64,000 nt of DNA from CAZSNT01 sp964607765 (GTDB lineage: Bacteria > Verrucomicrobiota > Lentisphaeria > Oligosphaerales > JABHEG01): positions 77,172 to 141,171 of the forward strand of contig CAZSNT010000003.1 of NCBI GenBank assembly GCA_964607765.1. Reading direction: 5' to 3'. This document shows positions 25,993 through 36,352 of the stretch, piece after piece; within the stretch, counting starts at the first letter, position 1, and every line of letters begins with the position of its first letter. The notes under the pieces were generated by a model. That model was given only the letters and a program-made list of their open reading frames with translations, was not told the origin of the DNA and did no database searches. Both the position numbers and the translations under genes were made by a program.

Positions 25993-27761
25993 AGAGACTA
26001 CTGGCAATCGCAACTGTTGTCGTCGTGGGATTCTCCACGGGTGTGGCGGCAGCAGAGGCAGAAGCGCAAGGAACAACAGTTGCATCCTCAATCACAGCCG
26101 TCACCGTCTATGCGGACCGGGCCCGGGTGACCCGCTCCGCTTCGGTGAAACTCCCTGCCGGAGAGGCCCTGTTTCGTTTTGCCGGCCTGCCCGGCTGGCT
26201 GGACGAGGCGTCTGTGCGGGTGTCTCTGACGCCCCCCGACGGCGCCACAGTAACCGACGTGCGCACGACTCGAACCTATCTGGCGCAAGCCACTGACGGG
26301 GACGTCGTCAAGGCGGAAGCGGCTGTGACCGAGATCAGCGACCAATTGGCGGAGCTGGACGATGAACGGAAAGTGCTTGAGGCGAAGGCGAAGCAGATTG
26401 AGCAGATCCGTGCGTTTTCTCTGGACAAACTCCCCCAGGACATGCTGGCCCGGGAGATGACTGTCGAAACCTATGCGAGTGTGGTGGAGTTCGTAGCCAA
26501 GGGCCTGTCGGAGGTGGCGAAGGCGCGACGTGAGATTGATGTCCGTCGTCGGGATCTGCAACCTGAGCTGGATGCCCGCAAGAAGACGCTGAACGACATG
26601 CGCAAACTGGCCATGCTGGAGGTGACGACCGTCGCGGTCCGGGTATCGTCGCCCCGGGATGTGGACGCGCAGCTGCAGGTGGTCTACATGCTCCCGGGCG
26701 CCACCTGGGAGCCGGTCCACGAGCTCCGGGCGTCCCACTCGGACGATGCCAAGGTGGCACTGACATCCTATGCGGTCGTGAGCCAGACCACAGGGGAGGA
26801 TTGGACCCACTGTGCCCTGAGCTTCTCCACACAGTCCTCGGCCGACACCGTGCGCATCCCCGAAATCGACGCACTTCTCCTCGGCGAGAAACGGCGGCCG
26901 GGAATCCCCGTTCAGACCTTGGCGGGCGCGGCCACGTTCGAACGTGCGAACAAAGCGTTCCTGGGCCAGAATGTGCTGTATTTCAACTTCAACAACCCCG
27001 ACGCTGACGCACAACGTGCATACCTGGACAATCAGACCCGCCAATCCGAACAACAGTACCGCGCGACGGCGCTGTTCGAGGAACTGCAAGAGCGGGGGAC
27101 GATGGCGCACTTTGCCGGTGCAGGCAAGACGACGGTCCGTTCGGACGGCATGGCGATCAGGGTGGAGACCGGGAAAGTCGAACTGCCGGCCCAGGTCGAG
27201 ATCGTGGCGGCGCCCGAGGTATCGCTGAACGCGGCACGCACGGCCAGATTGGTCAACACCGGCACGCACCCGATTCTCCCCGGGAAGGTATCGCTTTTCC
27301 GCGACGGCGCCTTCCTCGGCGTCACCGACGTCGAGTTCACTGCCGAAGGGGAACCGTTCGCGCTGTTCCTGGGTATGGAAGACCAGATCAAGCTCTCCCG
27401 CATGCTGGATCGGCGCGAGAGCGCATTGCTCCGCGGACGGCGGACGCGCGTCAAGGCGCGTTTCGTCATCACCGTGGAGAACCTGGCTCCCGAGCCGGTA
27501 TCCCTCAAACTGACCGACCGTGTCCCCGTGTCCCAACGCCGGGAGATCGAGGTCAGCCGAGTTCGGCTCCGCCCGAAGGTGGAACCCGATTCACGAGGTC
27601 TGGTCGTGTGGGATCTGCGTCTGGAGCCCGGAGAGAAGCAGGAGCTGGTGGTCGAGTACACCATCGAGTATCCCCCAAATGTTGTCCATCAGGTCGACGC
27701 TTCCGCTCCAGAAGAGGCCGATCTGAATCAGCAGATTCAGATCCTCGAGAGTAAGTTCTAG
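25989..27761 (+). CDS. MuiA-like DUF4139/DUF4140 protein
   Basis: 590 residues with a signal peptide ('LLAIATVVVVGFSTGVAAAEA'). Residues ~35-135 match the N-terminal DUF4140 domain ('ITAVTVYADRARVTRSASV', 'FAGLPGWLDEASVRV'); a coiled-coil stretch follows (~105-205); the C-terminal ~380 residues match DUF4139 ('TWEPVHELRASHSDDAKVAL', 'LLGEKRRPGIPV', 'SLFRDGAFLGV', 'QRREIEVSRVRLRPK'). The family takes its name from a mucoidy-inhibitor homologue and has no settled biochemical role. The ATG overlaps the end of the sulfatase pseudogene, so it sits at the tail of the sulfatase operon. Confidence 0.9.
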   Translation: MKRLLAIATVVVVGFSTGVAAAEAEAQGTTVASSITAVTVYADRARVTRSASVKLPAGEALFRFAGLPGWLDEASVRVSLTPPDGATVTDVRTTRTYLAQATDGDVVKAEAAVTEISDQLAELDDERKVLEAKAKQIEQIRAFSLDKLPQDMLAREMTVETYASVVEFVAKGLSEVAKARREIDVRRRDLQPELDARKKTLNDMRKLAMLEVTTVAVRVSSPRDVDAQLQVVYMLPGATWEPVHELRASHSDDAKVALTSYAVVSQTTGEDWTHCALSFSTQSSADTVRIPEIDALLLGEKRRPGIPVQTLAGAATFERANKAFLGQNVLYFNFNNPDADAQRAYLDNQTRQSEQQYRATALFEELQERGTMAHFAGAGKTTVRSDGMAIRVETGKVELPAQVEIVAAPEVSLNAARTARLVNTGTHPILPGKVSLFRDGAFLGVTDVEFTAEGEPFALFLGMEDQIKLSRMLDRRESALLRGRRTRVKARFVITVENLAPEPVSLKLTDRVPVSQRREIEVSRVRLRPKVEPDSRGLVVWDLRLEPGEKQELVVEYTIEYPPNVVHQVDASAPEEADLNQQIQILESKF

Positions 27762-27765
27762 CCAC

Positions 27766-28626
27766 TCACGCCTCGGCCCACTGTTCCTGCAGCATCCGGA
27801 CCATGTTGTGCATCAGCCGAACGCGTTCTTCCTGCGAGATGGGTTTGCTGGGATCCGCGGGATCCTTCGGCCAGCCGCCCTCGAGACTTATGGCACCACG
27901 ATAGCCGATCAGCTTCAGACCTTTGAACCCGTCAACGTAGTTGTCCGCTTCCGGGTGGACGCCGGGGATGATCCGCTGTTTCAGACCCGCGACGTGTACA
28001 TGGGAGAGCAGGTCGCCCGCGCAGATGAACGCACCCATGAAACTCGTCTCCTCCAACGCCATGTGCCAGAAATCGCCCATCACGGTCGCACCCGGCCCGA
28101 TGTCCGCTGCCATGCGCGCGCCATCCGCCACCTGGCGCAGGAACGGCGTCTCATTGCGACGCAGCGGCTCCAGCACAATCGATGTTCCGTGCTTTGCTGC
28201 ATGCTCGGCCAGGCGTCTGCCCGTATTGGTCACGAAATCCTCACGCAGCTCTCTGAACCCCATCGGGACCTTGCCGCGTGCCGGGCACAGGACCACTCCC
28301 ACTGACTTCATGGCCCCGAGGGCCTCGATGATCGGCAGGAATCTCTGTACTTCGGCTTCACGCTTCTCAGGTTCGGCGTGCGAGAAATTGCTCGGGCCGC
28401 ACGCGGTTGCGATGAACAAGCTCCGACCCACCATCGCCTCGATCATCGCCTCGCAGTTCTGGATGGTCCAGTCGCCGGATGGAATCTCGACTGCACTGAA
28501 GCCGTTGGCCTCCAGGAAATCCAGCTTCTCGTTGATCTCGCCACCGGGAATCGCACCCCACTGCAGACACAGATTCAGCTGCGCCGGCTTGGCGGGAGGA
28601 CTCAGTTTCGGCATGCCGTCCGTCAT
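27766..28626 (-). CDS. Sugar phosphate isomerase/epimerase-like TIM barrel (hydroxypyruvate-isomerase type)
   Basis: About 286 residues of the xylose-isomerase-like barrel family. 'LNLCLQWGAIPGG' opens the barrel, 'GFSAVEIPSGDW' and 'HGTSIVLEPLRRNETPFL' supply the strand-end Glu residues that bind metal, and 'ATVMGDFWHMALEETSF' plus 'GYRGAISLEGGW' complete the pattern with Asp, His and Glu. I start at ATG 28626 because GGAG precedes it by about nine bases; the 29 residues upstream are not family-like. It is 58 bp downstream of the RR-Ser/Thr-kinase gene on the same strand. It probably interconverts a keto/aldo sugar acid or sugar in the cytoplasm; substrate is not predictable. Confidence 0.85.
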   Translation of the reverse strand: MTDGMPKLSPPAKPAQLNLCLQWGAIPGGEINEKLDFLEANGFSAVEIPSGDWTIQNCEAMIEAMVGRSLFIATACGPSNFSHAEPEKREAEVQRFLPIIEALGAMKSVGVVLCPARGKVPMGFRELREDFVTNTGRRLAEHAAKHGTSIVLEPLRRNETPFLRQVADGARMAADIGPGATVMGDFWHMALEETSFMGAFICAGDLLSHVHVAGLKQRIIPGVHPEADNYVDGFKGLKLIGYRGAISLEGGWPKDPADPSKPISQEERVRLMHNMVRMLQEQWAEA

Positions 28627-28684
28627 GTATGGTTCTCCTGTAGAGGGCCAGGCCCTACTCTTAATCCCACTCTCAAACCTACTC

Positions 28685-30019
<1,335 letters not shown>

Positions 30020-30081
30020 CGCTTTGCTCCTGCCGTGTGGTGGCCTGTCAAGTCAGTGTCTCGCCGTCAGGGGAACGGGCG

Positions 30082-31605
30082 CTACAGCATGCGGTACACA
30101 GCCTCGGTGTCAAGGCCCTGCGGCGGCCCTATCTGTTTGCCGGCGGCACCGTAGCGGTACATCAGCTTGCCGATGTGTACCTGGGAGTCATGATACACCG
30201 TGCCCCTGCTCCAGCGCTCGCCGTACCAGTTCCGGTAGTGCTCGGCGGCCAGCCCGCACAGTCTGCCGAAAGTCTGCGCCAACGTCGCGTCCACGTCGGC
30301 CTCGTCCCCGGCACGCCCGTCGAGAACGGCCTTCTGGAAAAGACCGACCATGAACTCCCGCACCTCGGCCCGGCGCACGCCGCGCAGCAGCCTGGCAGCA
30401 GCCAGGATGGCGGTCTTCAGAATCACCATGGTCGCCTCCGTCTCATCTCCCATCCCAGAGAGCGACACGGACTGCCGAGGGGGCCGCAGCTCCAAACGAG
30501 CCGGGGCCGAGTCCGCGGTGACCCGATCGTCCGGGAACGGGACGAGGAACTCGCGGCTGTAGTGGAGCTCGGCTCCCACTTCGGTGTCGCTCTCGTCGCT
30601 GCCCGGCTTGCCGTCCAGCCGCAATGGAGCCGTGAGCCTGCAGGTGGCCTCGCCCATGAGTCGGTACCGGTCGAACCGGAAATAACGGCGGCTCGAGATA
30701 ATGCTGTCCAGAGTGCTTGTCGACGTAAAATTCCTGGCCAGATTCCCTGTCTGCCGGAGTGCGTCGAGCGAGGTATGTGCACCGTCAGTGATGACCCGTT
30801 TTGTCTCCAGCTTGGCCTTGATCCGAATCTGGAACTCGAGCGCGGGCGCACCGGCAAGCGCAACTCTGGGCGCGCCTCTGGCAGCTGCGACCGGCGCAGG
30901 CGGCACCTCCGTGACCGGGAGCGACGGCTCGGCGGCCCCCACGGGGCCTTCCTCCGCGGCCGGTGCTTCCGCGGTCTGGGGCGGCGGCTCGGTTGTCTCG
31001 GCGGGGCCTTCCTCTGCGGCCGGTGCTTCCGTGGCCTGGGGCGGCGGCTCGGCTGTCTCGGCGGGCGGTGCAGGCGCCCGTGTTGCCGGCCCCATTTCCT
31101 TGATCCGGAGTGCCCGTCCGACGGGCTCTTCCCGGGCTGACTCGGCGGGCGGCGCTTTCCGTGCCGCCGGCCCAAGTTCTCTGATCTCGAAAGCCAGTCT
31201 GGCGGCTTCTGCCGGGGCCTCCTCTATCGGTGCCGGTGGCGGCGCCGGCGCCACTGAAGACGTCTCTGCCTCCGCCGAGGGCTCCGGCGCCTCTTCATCA
31301 CTCGCCTGAGCGGCGGCCCTCGCGTCGTCCAGGAACAACAGCACGATCTCGCTGAACTCAATCTGATCGCCGGAAACAAGTTCGCGGATCTCGGGAATGA
31401 GTTCACCGTTGACGAACGTCCCGTTCGTGCTGTGATCCTCAATCTCCCACTGCCCGGCCACTTGACGGATCATACAGTGGCACCGTGAGACTGACGAATC
31501 GTCCAACGCCAGGTCGCACACCGCCGCCCGCCCAATCGTCAGACCGGTCGGCGGCACGTCCACAAGCTGGCCTTGACGCATGGAAGTGAGGAAACACAGT
31601 TTCAC
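30082..31605 (-). CDS. FHA-domain protein with Pro/Ala/Glu-rich linker
   Basis: About 508 residues from GTG 31605, where the FHA domain begins directly ('VKLCFLTSMRQGQLVDVP') and GGGAG lies upstream; the longer start at 31704 adds non-family residues. Residues ~1-95 form the FHA phosphothreonine-binding domain with the conserved 'IGRAAVCDLALDDSSVSRCH' and 'DHSTNGTFVNG' motifs. Residues ~100-250 are a low-complexity linker with 20-residue repeats. The C-terminal ~230 residues look globular but match no family I recognise. The gene heads an operon with an RR-Ser/Thr kinase, so it is a natural candidate partner or substrate of that kinase. No membrane segment. Confidence 0.88.
   Translation of the reverse strand: MKLCFLTSMRQGQLVDVPPTGLTIGRAAVCDLALDDSSVSRCHCMIRQVAGQWEIEDHSTNGTFVNGELIPEIRELVSGDQIEFSEIVLLFLDDARAAAQASDEEAPEPSAEAETSSVAPAPPPAPIEEAPAEAARLAFEIRELGPAARKAPPAESAREEPVGRALRIKEMGPATRAPAPPAETAEPPPQATEAPAAEEGPAETTEPPPQTAEAPAAEEGPVGAAEPSLPVTEVPPAPVAAARGAPRVALAGAPALEFQIRIKAKLETKRVITDGAHTSLDALRQTGNLARNFTSTSTLDSIISSRRYFRFDRYRLMGEATCRLTAPLRLDGKPGSDESDTEVGAELHYSREFLVPFPDDRVTADSAPARLELRPPRQSVSLSGMGDETEATMVILKTAILAAARLLRGVRRAEVREFMVGLFQKAVLDGRAGDEADVDATLAQTFGRLCGLAAEHYRNWYGERWSRGTVYHDSQVHIGKLMYRYGAAGKQIGPPQGLDTEAVYRML
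30941..31067 (-). repeat. 60-bp in-frame tandem repeat in the FHA protein linker
   Basis: Two nearly identical 60-bp units plus partial copies encode the 20-residue pattern TEPPPQTAEAPAAEEGP(A/V). Unit boundaries are visible as ggggccttcct at about 30942 and 31002. Copy number may vary between strains. Confidence 0.75.
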
Positions 31606-31854
31606 AGCAAGCAGCTCCCGTGCAAGGGTCCCGCAGGCGGCGGGCAGGGCCATTCGGACACGCGACGGGCACCCACCCTCGCCAAAGTCGCTGGAACGTA
31701 ACACCTACTCCCCCGCCATTCCAAGACTGTCCCCATTTACTCGCGGGAGTCCGACCGGTACATTGAACGGTAATCCACGCCACGGCGGCTCCGCACCGGC
31801 CATGAACCAAACCCAACAATCCAACACCCCGACAATTCAACAATCCAGCAACTC

Positions 31855-33171
31855 ATGAAGAAACCCAACATCATCTGGTTCATCGTCGATCAAATGCGCG
31901 GCCAGGCAATGGGCTGCAACGGCGATCCGAATGTCTACACGCCGAACCTGGACAACATGTCCATCGCGGGAACGAACTTCCCGGGCGCCGTGTCCGGTTA
32001 CCCGCTGTGCTGTCCGTTCCGCGGCAGCATGCTCACCGGCAAGTACGCGCACAATCACTCCGTCAAGCTCCACGAGGATCCCCTCGACCCGACGTTTGGC
32101 ACAGTCACGGATGTCCTGAACGAGAACGGCTACGAGACGGTCTACCTCGGCAAGTGGCACCTGGCCGGCTTCAAGGAACGTGACGGCCGTTCTGTGATGC
32201 GCACCGTACCGCGCGATGAGCGGGGACGGTTTGATACGTGGCTCGGGTACGACAACAACAACAGTCAGTGGGACTGCTGGCTGCATGGCCACGACGGCGA
32301 CGAAGAGATTGCGCACTACCGGCTGCCCGGGTACGAGACGGACTGTCTCACCGACATGGCACTCGCGCGCATCGCGGCCAGACGCGAACCGGACCCGCCG
32401 CTTTTCATGGTCGTGTCTGTGCAGCCGCCGCACACGCCGGGGCTCGCCCCCGCCGAGCACCGAAACTACCAGGCGCAGCAGTTGAGCCTGCGCCCGAACG
32501 TCCCGACGACCTGCGAAGCCCACGCTCGGATCGCCCTTTCGGGCTACTACGCACAGATCGAGAACATTGACACCAACGTGGGGCGCTTGGTCGACGGGCT
32601 GCGGGAAGCCAGTCTTCTGGACGACACGCACATCATGTTCTTCTGCGACCACGGCGACCAGATGGGCAGCCAGGGGCGCTTCGGCAAATGCGTGCCGTAC
32701 GAGGAATCCGTCCGCATCCCCTTCCTGATCGGCGGCGGCCTGCCCATGCGGTACGACGGCAGAAAGGCCGGCAACGCGCCGTGCCTCGTCAACCACGTGG
32801 ACATTGCGCCCACCACGCTCGGGCTCTGCGGGATCGATGTTCCGGACTGGATGGAAGGGTTCGACTACTCGCACCGCAGGACGGGGCACGATTTTCAGCA
32901 GCGTGTCGAGCAGGAACCGGACAGCGCTTACCTGCAGCTCATCGGGGACCGCGAGTCGGGCTACGCCTGGCGCTGTGTCGTCACCCGCGACGGCTGGAAA
33001 TACGCGTGTGTGAAAAACAGCGAGTGGATGCTGTTCAACCTGAACGACGACCCCCATGAACAGAACAACCTGGCTTTCCACACCGGACACCGGCGCAAAC
33101 GCGAACAGATGAAAGCGCTGCTCCGGCAATGGATAGAGAAGACAGGCGACGAGTTTTCCGTGCCGACGTGA
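31855..33171 (+). CDS. Sulfatase, no signal peptide
   Basis: 438 residues. The formylglycine motif is CCPFR (Cys52, with an adjacent second Cys). The N-terminal site is 'IIWFIVDQMRGQAMG', a single-Asp variant; 'HIMFFCDHGDQMGSQGRFGK' gives the second metal pair and substrate Lys. The C-terminal 'WMLFNLNDDPHEQNNL' is intact. The 60 bases before the ATG are an A/C-rich string of aacaatcc-like repeats with no Shine-Dalgarno sequence, which is unusual among its neighbours. No leader peptide, so a cytoplasmic enzyme. It is divergent from the FHA/kinase operon, with a promoter expected in the 250 bp between. Confidence 0.92.
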   Translation: MKKPNIIWFIVDQMRGQAMGCNGDPNVYTPNLDNMSIAGTNFPGAVSGYPLCCPFRGSMLTGKYAHNHSVKLHEDPLDPTFGTVTDVLNENGYETVYLGKWHLAGFKERDGRSVMRTVPRDERGRFDTWLGYDNNNSQWDCWLHGHDGDEEIAHYRLPGYETDCLTDMALARIAARREPDPPLFMVVSVQPPHTPGLAPAEHRNYQAQQLSLRPNVPTTCEAHARIALSGYYAQIENIDTNVGRLVDGLREASLLDDTHIMFFCDHGDQMGSQGRFGKCVPYEESVRIPFLIGGGLPMRYDGRKAGNAPCLVNHVDIAPTTLGLCGIDVPDWMEGFDYSHRRTGHDFQQRVEQEPDSAYLQLIGDRESGYAWRCVVTRDGWKYACVKNSEWMLFNLNDDPHEQNNLAFHTGHRRKREQMKALLRQWIEKTGDEFSVPT

Positions 33172-33297
33172 TACGTGAAACGTGAGGAGTGATCGGTCCC
33201 AGCGAACTCCAAATCAGAGCGAACTGGCGGGGAGGCAGGGATTGAGCAGATGGATTGAGGAGAAGACTGAGGTGAGAGCGTCCGGGAGGAATGGCCG

Positions 33298-34965
33298 ATG
33301 AGGGAGAATCTGATTGTTCTGACTGCATTGCTGGCCGTGACCGTGTACGGCGGACCGGCGGAAGAACTGCTGAAAAGAGGGATCCTGCAACAGGAATCGA
33401 TCGGCAACTACACAGCCGCAATCACGCTCTACCAACACACCATGGCCACGCCACAGGTTCCGGGCGCCGTCGCAGCCCAGGCCATGTACCGTATCGCCCA
33501 GTGTCAGCTGCTCTCGGGCCATGCCGAGGAGGCGCGAGCGACAGTCCACCGTCTTCTGAAGGCACACCCGGGCGACAAAGCAGTGATGGCTCAAATCGCC
33601 AGCGACGCGCTGGCCGCCGCAACAGCACGACGGGCGTCTGACACGCCTGAACAGCCGGACGACGGCACGCGCGCGCTGCGTCAGAAACTCCGCAAGATCG
33701 TTATTCCTCAGGTTGAGTTCAACAAGATGCCGATCCCGGACGTCGTGGCCGACCTCACACGCCGCAGTCGCGAGCTCGATCCGGACGGGATAGGGGTCAA
33801 CTTCGTGTGGGTCTCAGGTGTGACCAAAGCGCCTGGATCCGACAAGGCGGAAGACGCTGAGGCCGCATTCAAGGAAGCAGCGCCGAACAAGGCAGCGCCG
33901 AAACCGGACAGGGCAATCACGATCGCCCTTTCCGGCCCGAACATGACACTCGACGATGTCGTGCGCTACGTCTGCGCCGGCCCGGAGTTGCGCTACCACA
34001 TCGGCGAAGACGCCGTAGTCATCATGCCCGCTTCCGTTACCGTGCAAACCATGGAGACACGCTACTACCCCGTGCAAGCTGGCGTGCTTGACGTCCGCTG
34101 CAGATGCAGGAGGGCCGCGAGCATTGACTGGGGCGCAGACGACGATGACGACGATGATGACGACGACGATGACGACGACGATGGCCATGGTGGGTACCCG
34201 GACGTCTACACGGTGCAGGACTTCTTCGAGTCCCTCGGCGCTGAGTTCCCAAACGGCAGCGGCGTCAGCTACTACTCCCGCACGGGTAAGCTCGTGGTGA
34301 CGAACACGCCCGATCAACTGCGGAAAGTAGAGAGAATCCTGCGGGAGATCAACGTGACCCCCACGCAGGTCAGTGTGGCATTCGAACTGCTTGAGGTGCT
34401 GGACCCGGCGCTGGTCCGCGATCTGCATCCGGGACGGCTGCACGACGTCGCGCTCAAGACACTGCCGGCGGACGCGTGGCGTATCGTGGACCGCTCCTCA
34501 CTCGTCACACTCTCGGGCAACACCGCCCTCGTGTCCGAGGCCGTGCCGCCACCCGCCCCCACCGTGCCCGCACCGGAGAGTAGGCCCGAACACAGCAAGG
34601 CGGGCAACCAGGCCGCGCCCTCTTCCACGCCCCCGCCGTCCGAGCCCGGTGCCGGCGTCACCGTCGAACTTACCCCCACCGTGGCCGCGGACGGCTACAG
34701 CATCGATTTCGAAGTGCGCTATACCTTCAGAGACCGTGCGGCAGGTGACGAGGCGGCTGCTCCCGTCTACGAGCTGCAAACGAAGACCATCATCTGGGAC
34801 GGCGAGGCGCTGACCTACCAACTCTCCGGTGGCGAGACCGAGGAGAGCCGAAACCTGTACCTGGTCATGTCCGCCCATCTCCTCAACCCCGCCGGCCTGA
34901 CACTACGCCGCCACCCGACGTGGCCGGAGCGACGCGATGAGCTCTTGAATACTCTCTCAAAGTGA
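33298..34965 (+). CDS. Secreted protein with TPR-like start and secretin-N-type domain, carrying a poly-Asp run
   Basis: 555 residues with a signal peptide ('LIVLTALLAVTVYG'). Residues ~20-105 look like paired TPR helices ('NYTAAITLYQHTMATPQVPG', 'AQAMYRIAQCQLLSGHAEEA'). Residues ~135-345 resemble STN/secretin N-domains ('LSGPNMTLDDVVRYVCAGPE', 'NTPDQLRKVERILREINVTP'), but no outer-membrane secretin barrel follows. A run of 15 Asp encoded by GAC/GAT sits inside this region. A Pro-rich linker (~415-460) and a beta-rich C-terminus finish the protein. GGGAGGA precedes the ATG. A periplasmic adaptor or accessory of an envelope machine is plausible; the exact role is unknown. Confidence 0.7.
   Translation: MRENLIVLTALLAVTVYGGPAEELLKRGILQQESIGNYTAAITLYQHTMATPQVPGAVAAQAMYRIAQCQLLSGHAEEARATVHRLLKAHPGDKAVMAQIASDALAAATARRASDTPEQPDDGTRALRQKLRKIVIPQVEFNKMPIPDVVADLTRRSRELDPDGIGVNFVWVSGVTKAPGSDKAEDAEAAFKEAAPNKAAPKPDRAITIALSGPNMTLDDVVRYVCAGPELRYHIGEDAVVIMPASVTVQTMETRYYPVQAGVLDVRCRCRRAASIDWGADDDDDDDDDDDDDDDGHGGYPDVYTVQDFFESLGAEFPNGSGVSYYSRTGKLVVTNTPDQLRKVERILREINVTPTQVSVAFELLEVLDPALVRDLHPGRLHDVALKTLPADAWRIVDRSSLVTLSGNTALVSEAVPPPAPTVPAPESRPEHSKAGNQAAPSSTPPPSEPGAGVTVELTPTVAADGYSIDFEVRYTFRDRAAGDEAAAPVYELQTKTIIWDGEALTYQLSGGETEESRNLYLVMSAHLLNPAGLTLRRHPTWPERRDELLNTLSK
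34138..34182 (+). repeat. GAY trinucleotide repeat (15 codons)
   Basis: Fifteen consecutive GAC/GAT codons encode 15 Asp in a row. The unit is three bases, so length change would keep the frame. Confidence 0.9.
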
Positions 34966-34993
34966 ACTGTGACAAGGCTAGGGAGAATGACGC

Positions 34994-36307
34994 ATGATCA
35001 GCTTACGTCTGAGTTCCGCTTTCAAGCGGCAGTGGGAGCGACGCTTCAGCGAGCGGCTTTGTGTTCGGGGCGGACCATGCGCTGCCCGTAACCCTGCGTC
35101 ACCCCCGCTGCGACGTGGTCTGCGCCGCGTGCCGGCATGGGCGGCCGTGACAGCGATAGGAGTATCAGTGATGTCTTGTACCGCACAGGATTCGACCAAC
35201 GCGTCCCGTCTCCTTCCCGAGTTCAGTTGGGATCGGCTGCCACTGTACATCCATGTGCGCAAGGCGACAGCCTTCGACCAAGAGGAACTGAAGTACCTCG
35301 CCTCGTTCCCGTTGATCACGTTCGAGAAGACGACCGGCTCCCATACCTACGGCTCGAGCGACGCCGGCACGATCGAGGCGGCCAAGGCCGTCAAGCAGAT
35401 CAATCCCAAAGCTCGTGTCCTGTTCTACCGCAACGTGATGGTACACTACGGCGGCTACTCGTTCGACAAGGAGTTGGCCGGCATCGAGGCGCCGTTCCTC
35501 AGAGACAAGCGTGGCCGGGGGAAACTCGTGCGGGGGACGGTGGAGGGGTACGACCTGTCCAGCCCTGAAGTGGTCGACTGGTGGGTGAAGGGCGCGGCCG
35601 CGGTCTGCGCGCACGACGCCATTGACGGGCTGTTCCTGGACGGCAATATCAAGGTCCTTGTACCGTTCCTGGAGAAGCAGTTGCCGCCGGGCAAGAAGAC
35701 CGCCGTCAAGGTCGGGTATCATGACATGATGAAGCGGACCCGGGCCGCGCTGAAGCCTGAGAAGCTGATGGTCGCCAACCTGATCCGGGCCCGCATGCCC
35801 GACAGCGGGCTCCAACACATGGTCTACTTCGACGGCTCATACCTCGAAGCGTTTATGCACGCAGTCGGCGGCGTCAGTAGAGCCGACTACACCGTCAAAG
35901 CCATCGAAGCGACTCAGGAGGCGGCACGGCAGGGCAAGATCATCGCCATGACACTCGGTCTCGGCCAGTCGGCCGCCGCGTTGCACGGTATCGACGACAC
36001 CCGCGAGAAGCTCGAGAGCCTTGCCGGACTGCAGAAACGAGTCGACTTCTACATCGCGCTCTTCCTGATCTGTGCCGAGAAATACAGCTACCTGAACATG
36101 CACGATGGCTACTGCGTCGACACGAGAAACGGGCGCTGCCAGAGCAAGACGTGGCTCAAGCGCCTGCCGGAGTACGACAAGCCGCTCGGCCCGCCCAAAG
36201 GCCCCGCCGTCCGCCAGGGCTACGCTTTCACCCGTGAGTTTGCGCACGCTTCCGTTCGGCTCGACGTAGCAGCCGAGACCGGCCGGATCGACTGGAAAAG
36301 CGACTGA
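34994..36307 (+). CDS. Putative glycoside hydrolase (GHL-type TIM barrel), exported
   Basis: 437 residues. A long Arg-rich leader precedes a hydrophobic segment 'WAAVTAIGVSVMSC', which could be a lipoprotein signal with Cys as the lipidated residue, although the residue before Ser is Met. The mature part reads as a TIM barrel of the 'hypothetical glycosyl hydrolase' type: 'LPLYIHVRKATAFDQEEL', 'FPLITFEKTTGSHTYGSSD', 'INPKARVLFYRN', 'DGLFLDGNIKVLVPFLE'. Asp residues in 'GLFLDG' and Glu in 'FEK' are candidate catalytic acids. GGGAG lies about ten bases upstream. It follows the poly-Asp protein by 28 bp. Substrate unknown; family assignment is by pattern only. Confidence 0.6.
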   Translation: MISLRLSSAFKRQWERRFSERLCVRGGPCAARNPASPPLRRGLRRVPAWAAVTAIGVSVMSCTAQDSTNASRLLPEFSWDRLPLYIHVRKATAFDQEELKYLASFPLITFEKTTGSHTYGSSDAGTIEAAKAVKQINPKARVLFYRNVMVHYGGYSFDKELAGIEAPFLRDKRGRGKLVRGTVEGYDLSSPEVVDWWVKGAAAVCAHDAIDGLFLDGNIKVLVPFLEKQLPPGKKTAVKVGYHDMMKRTRAALKPEKLMVANLIRARMPDSGLQHMVYFDGSYLEAFMHAVGGVSRADYTVKAIEATQEAARQGKIIAMTLGLGQSAAALHGIDDTREKLESLAGLQKRVDFYIALFLICAEKYSYLNMHDGYCVDTRNGRCQSKTWLKRLPEYDKPLGPPKGPAVRQGYAFTREFAHASVRLDVAAETGRIDWKSD

Positions 36308-36352
36308 TTGCCGCGAGGCATGCAATACCCCAGCCGTCCAGAAAGAAGAGCC

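Noticed and set aside
26088..27536. 482-codon minus-strand frame over the MuiA-like gene
   Set aside because: Antisense to a well-supported DUF4139 gene; low-complexity His/Arg-rich product.
30951..31067. Separate gene in the Pro/Ala-rich stretch on the plus strand
   Set aside because: The plus-strand frame is a by-product of the repeat in the FHA protein linker; the minus-strand FHA reading has a domain and a start site.
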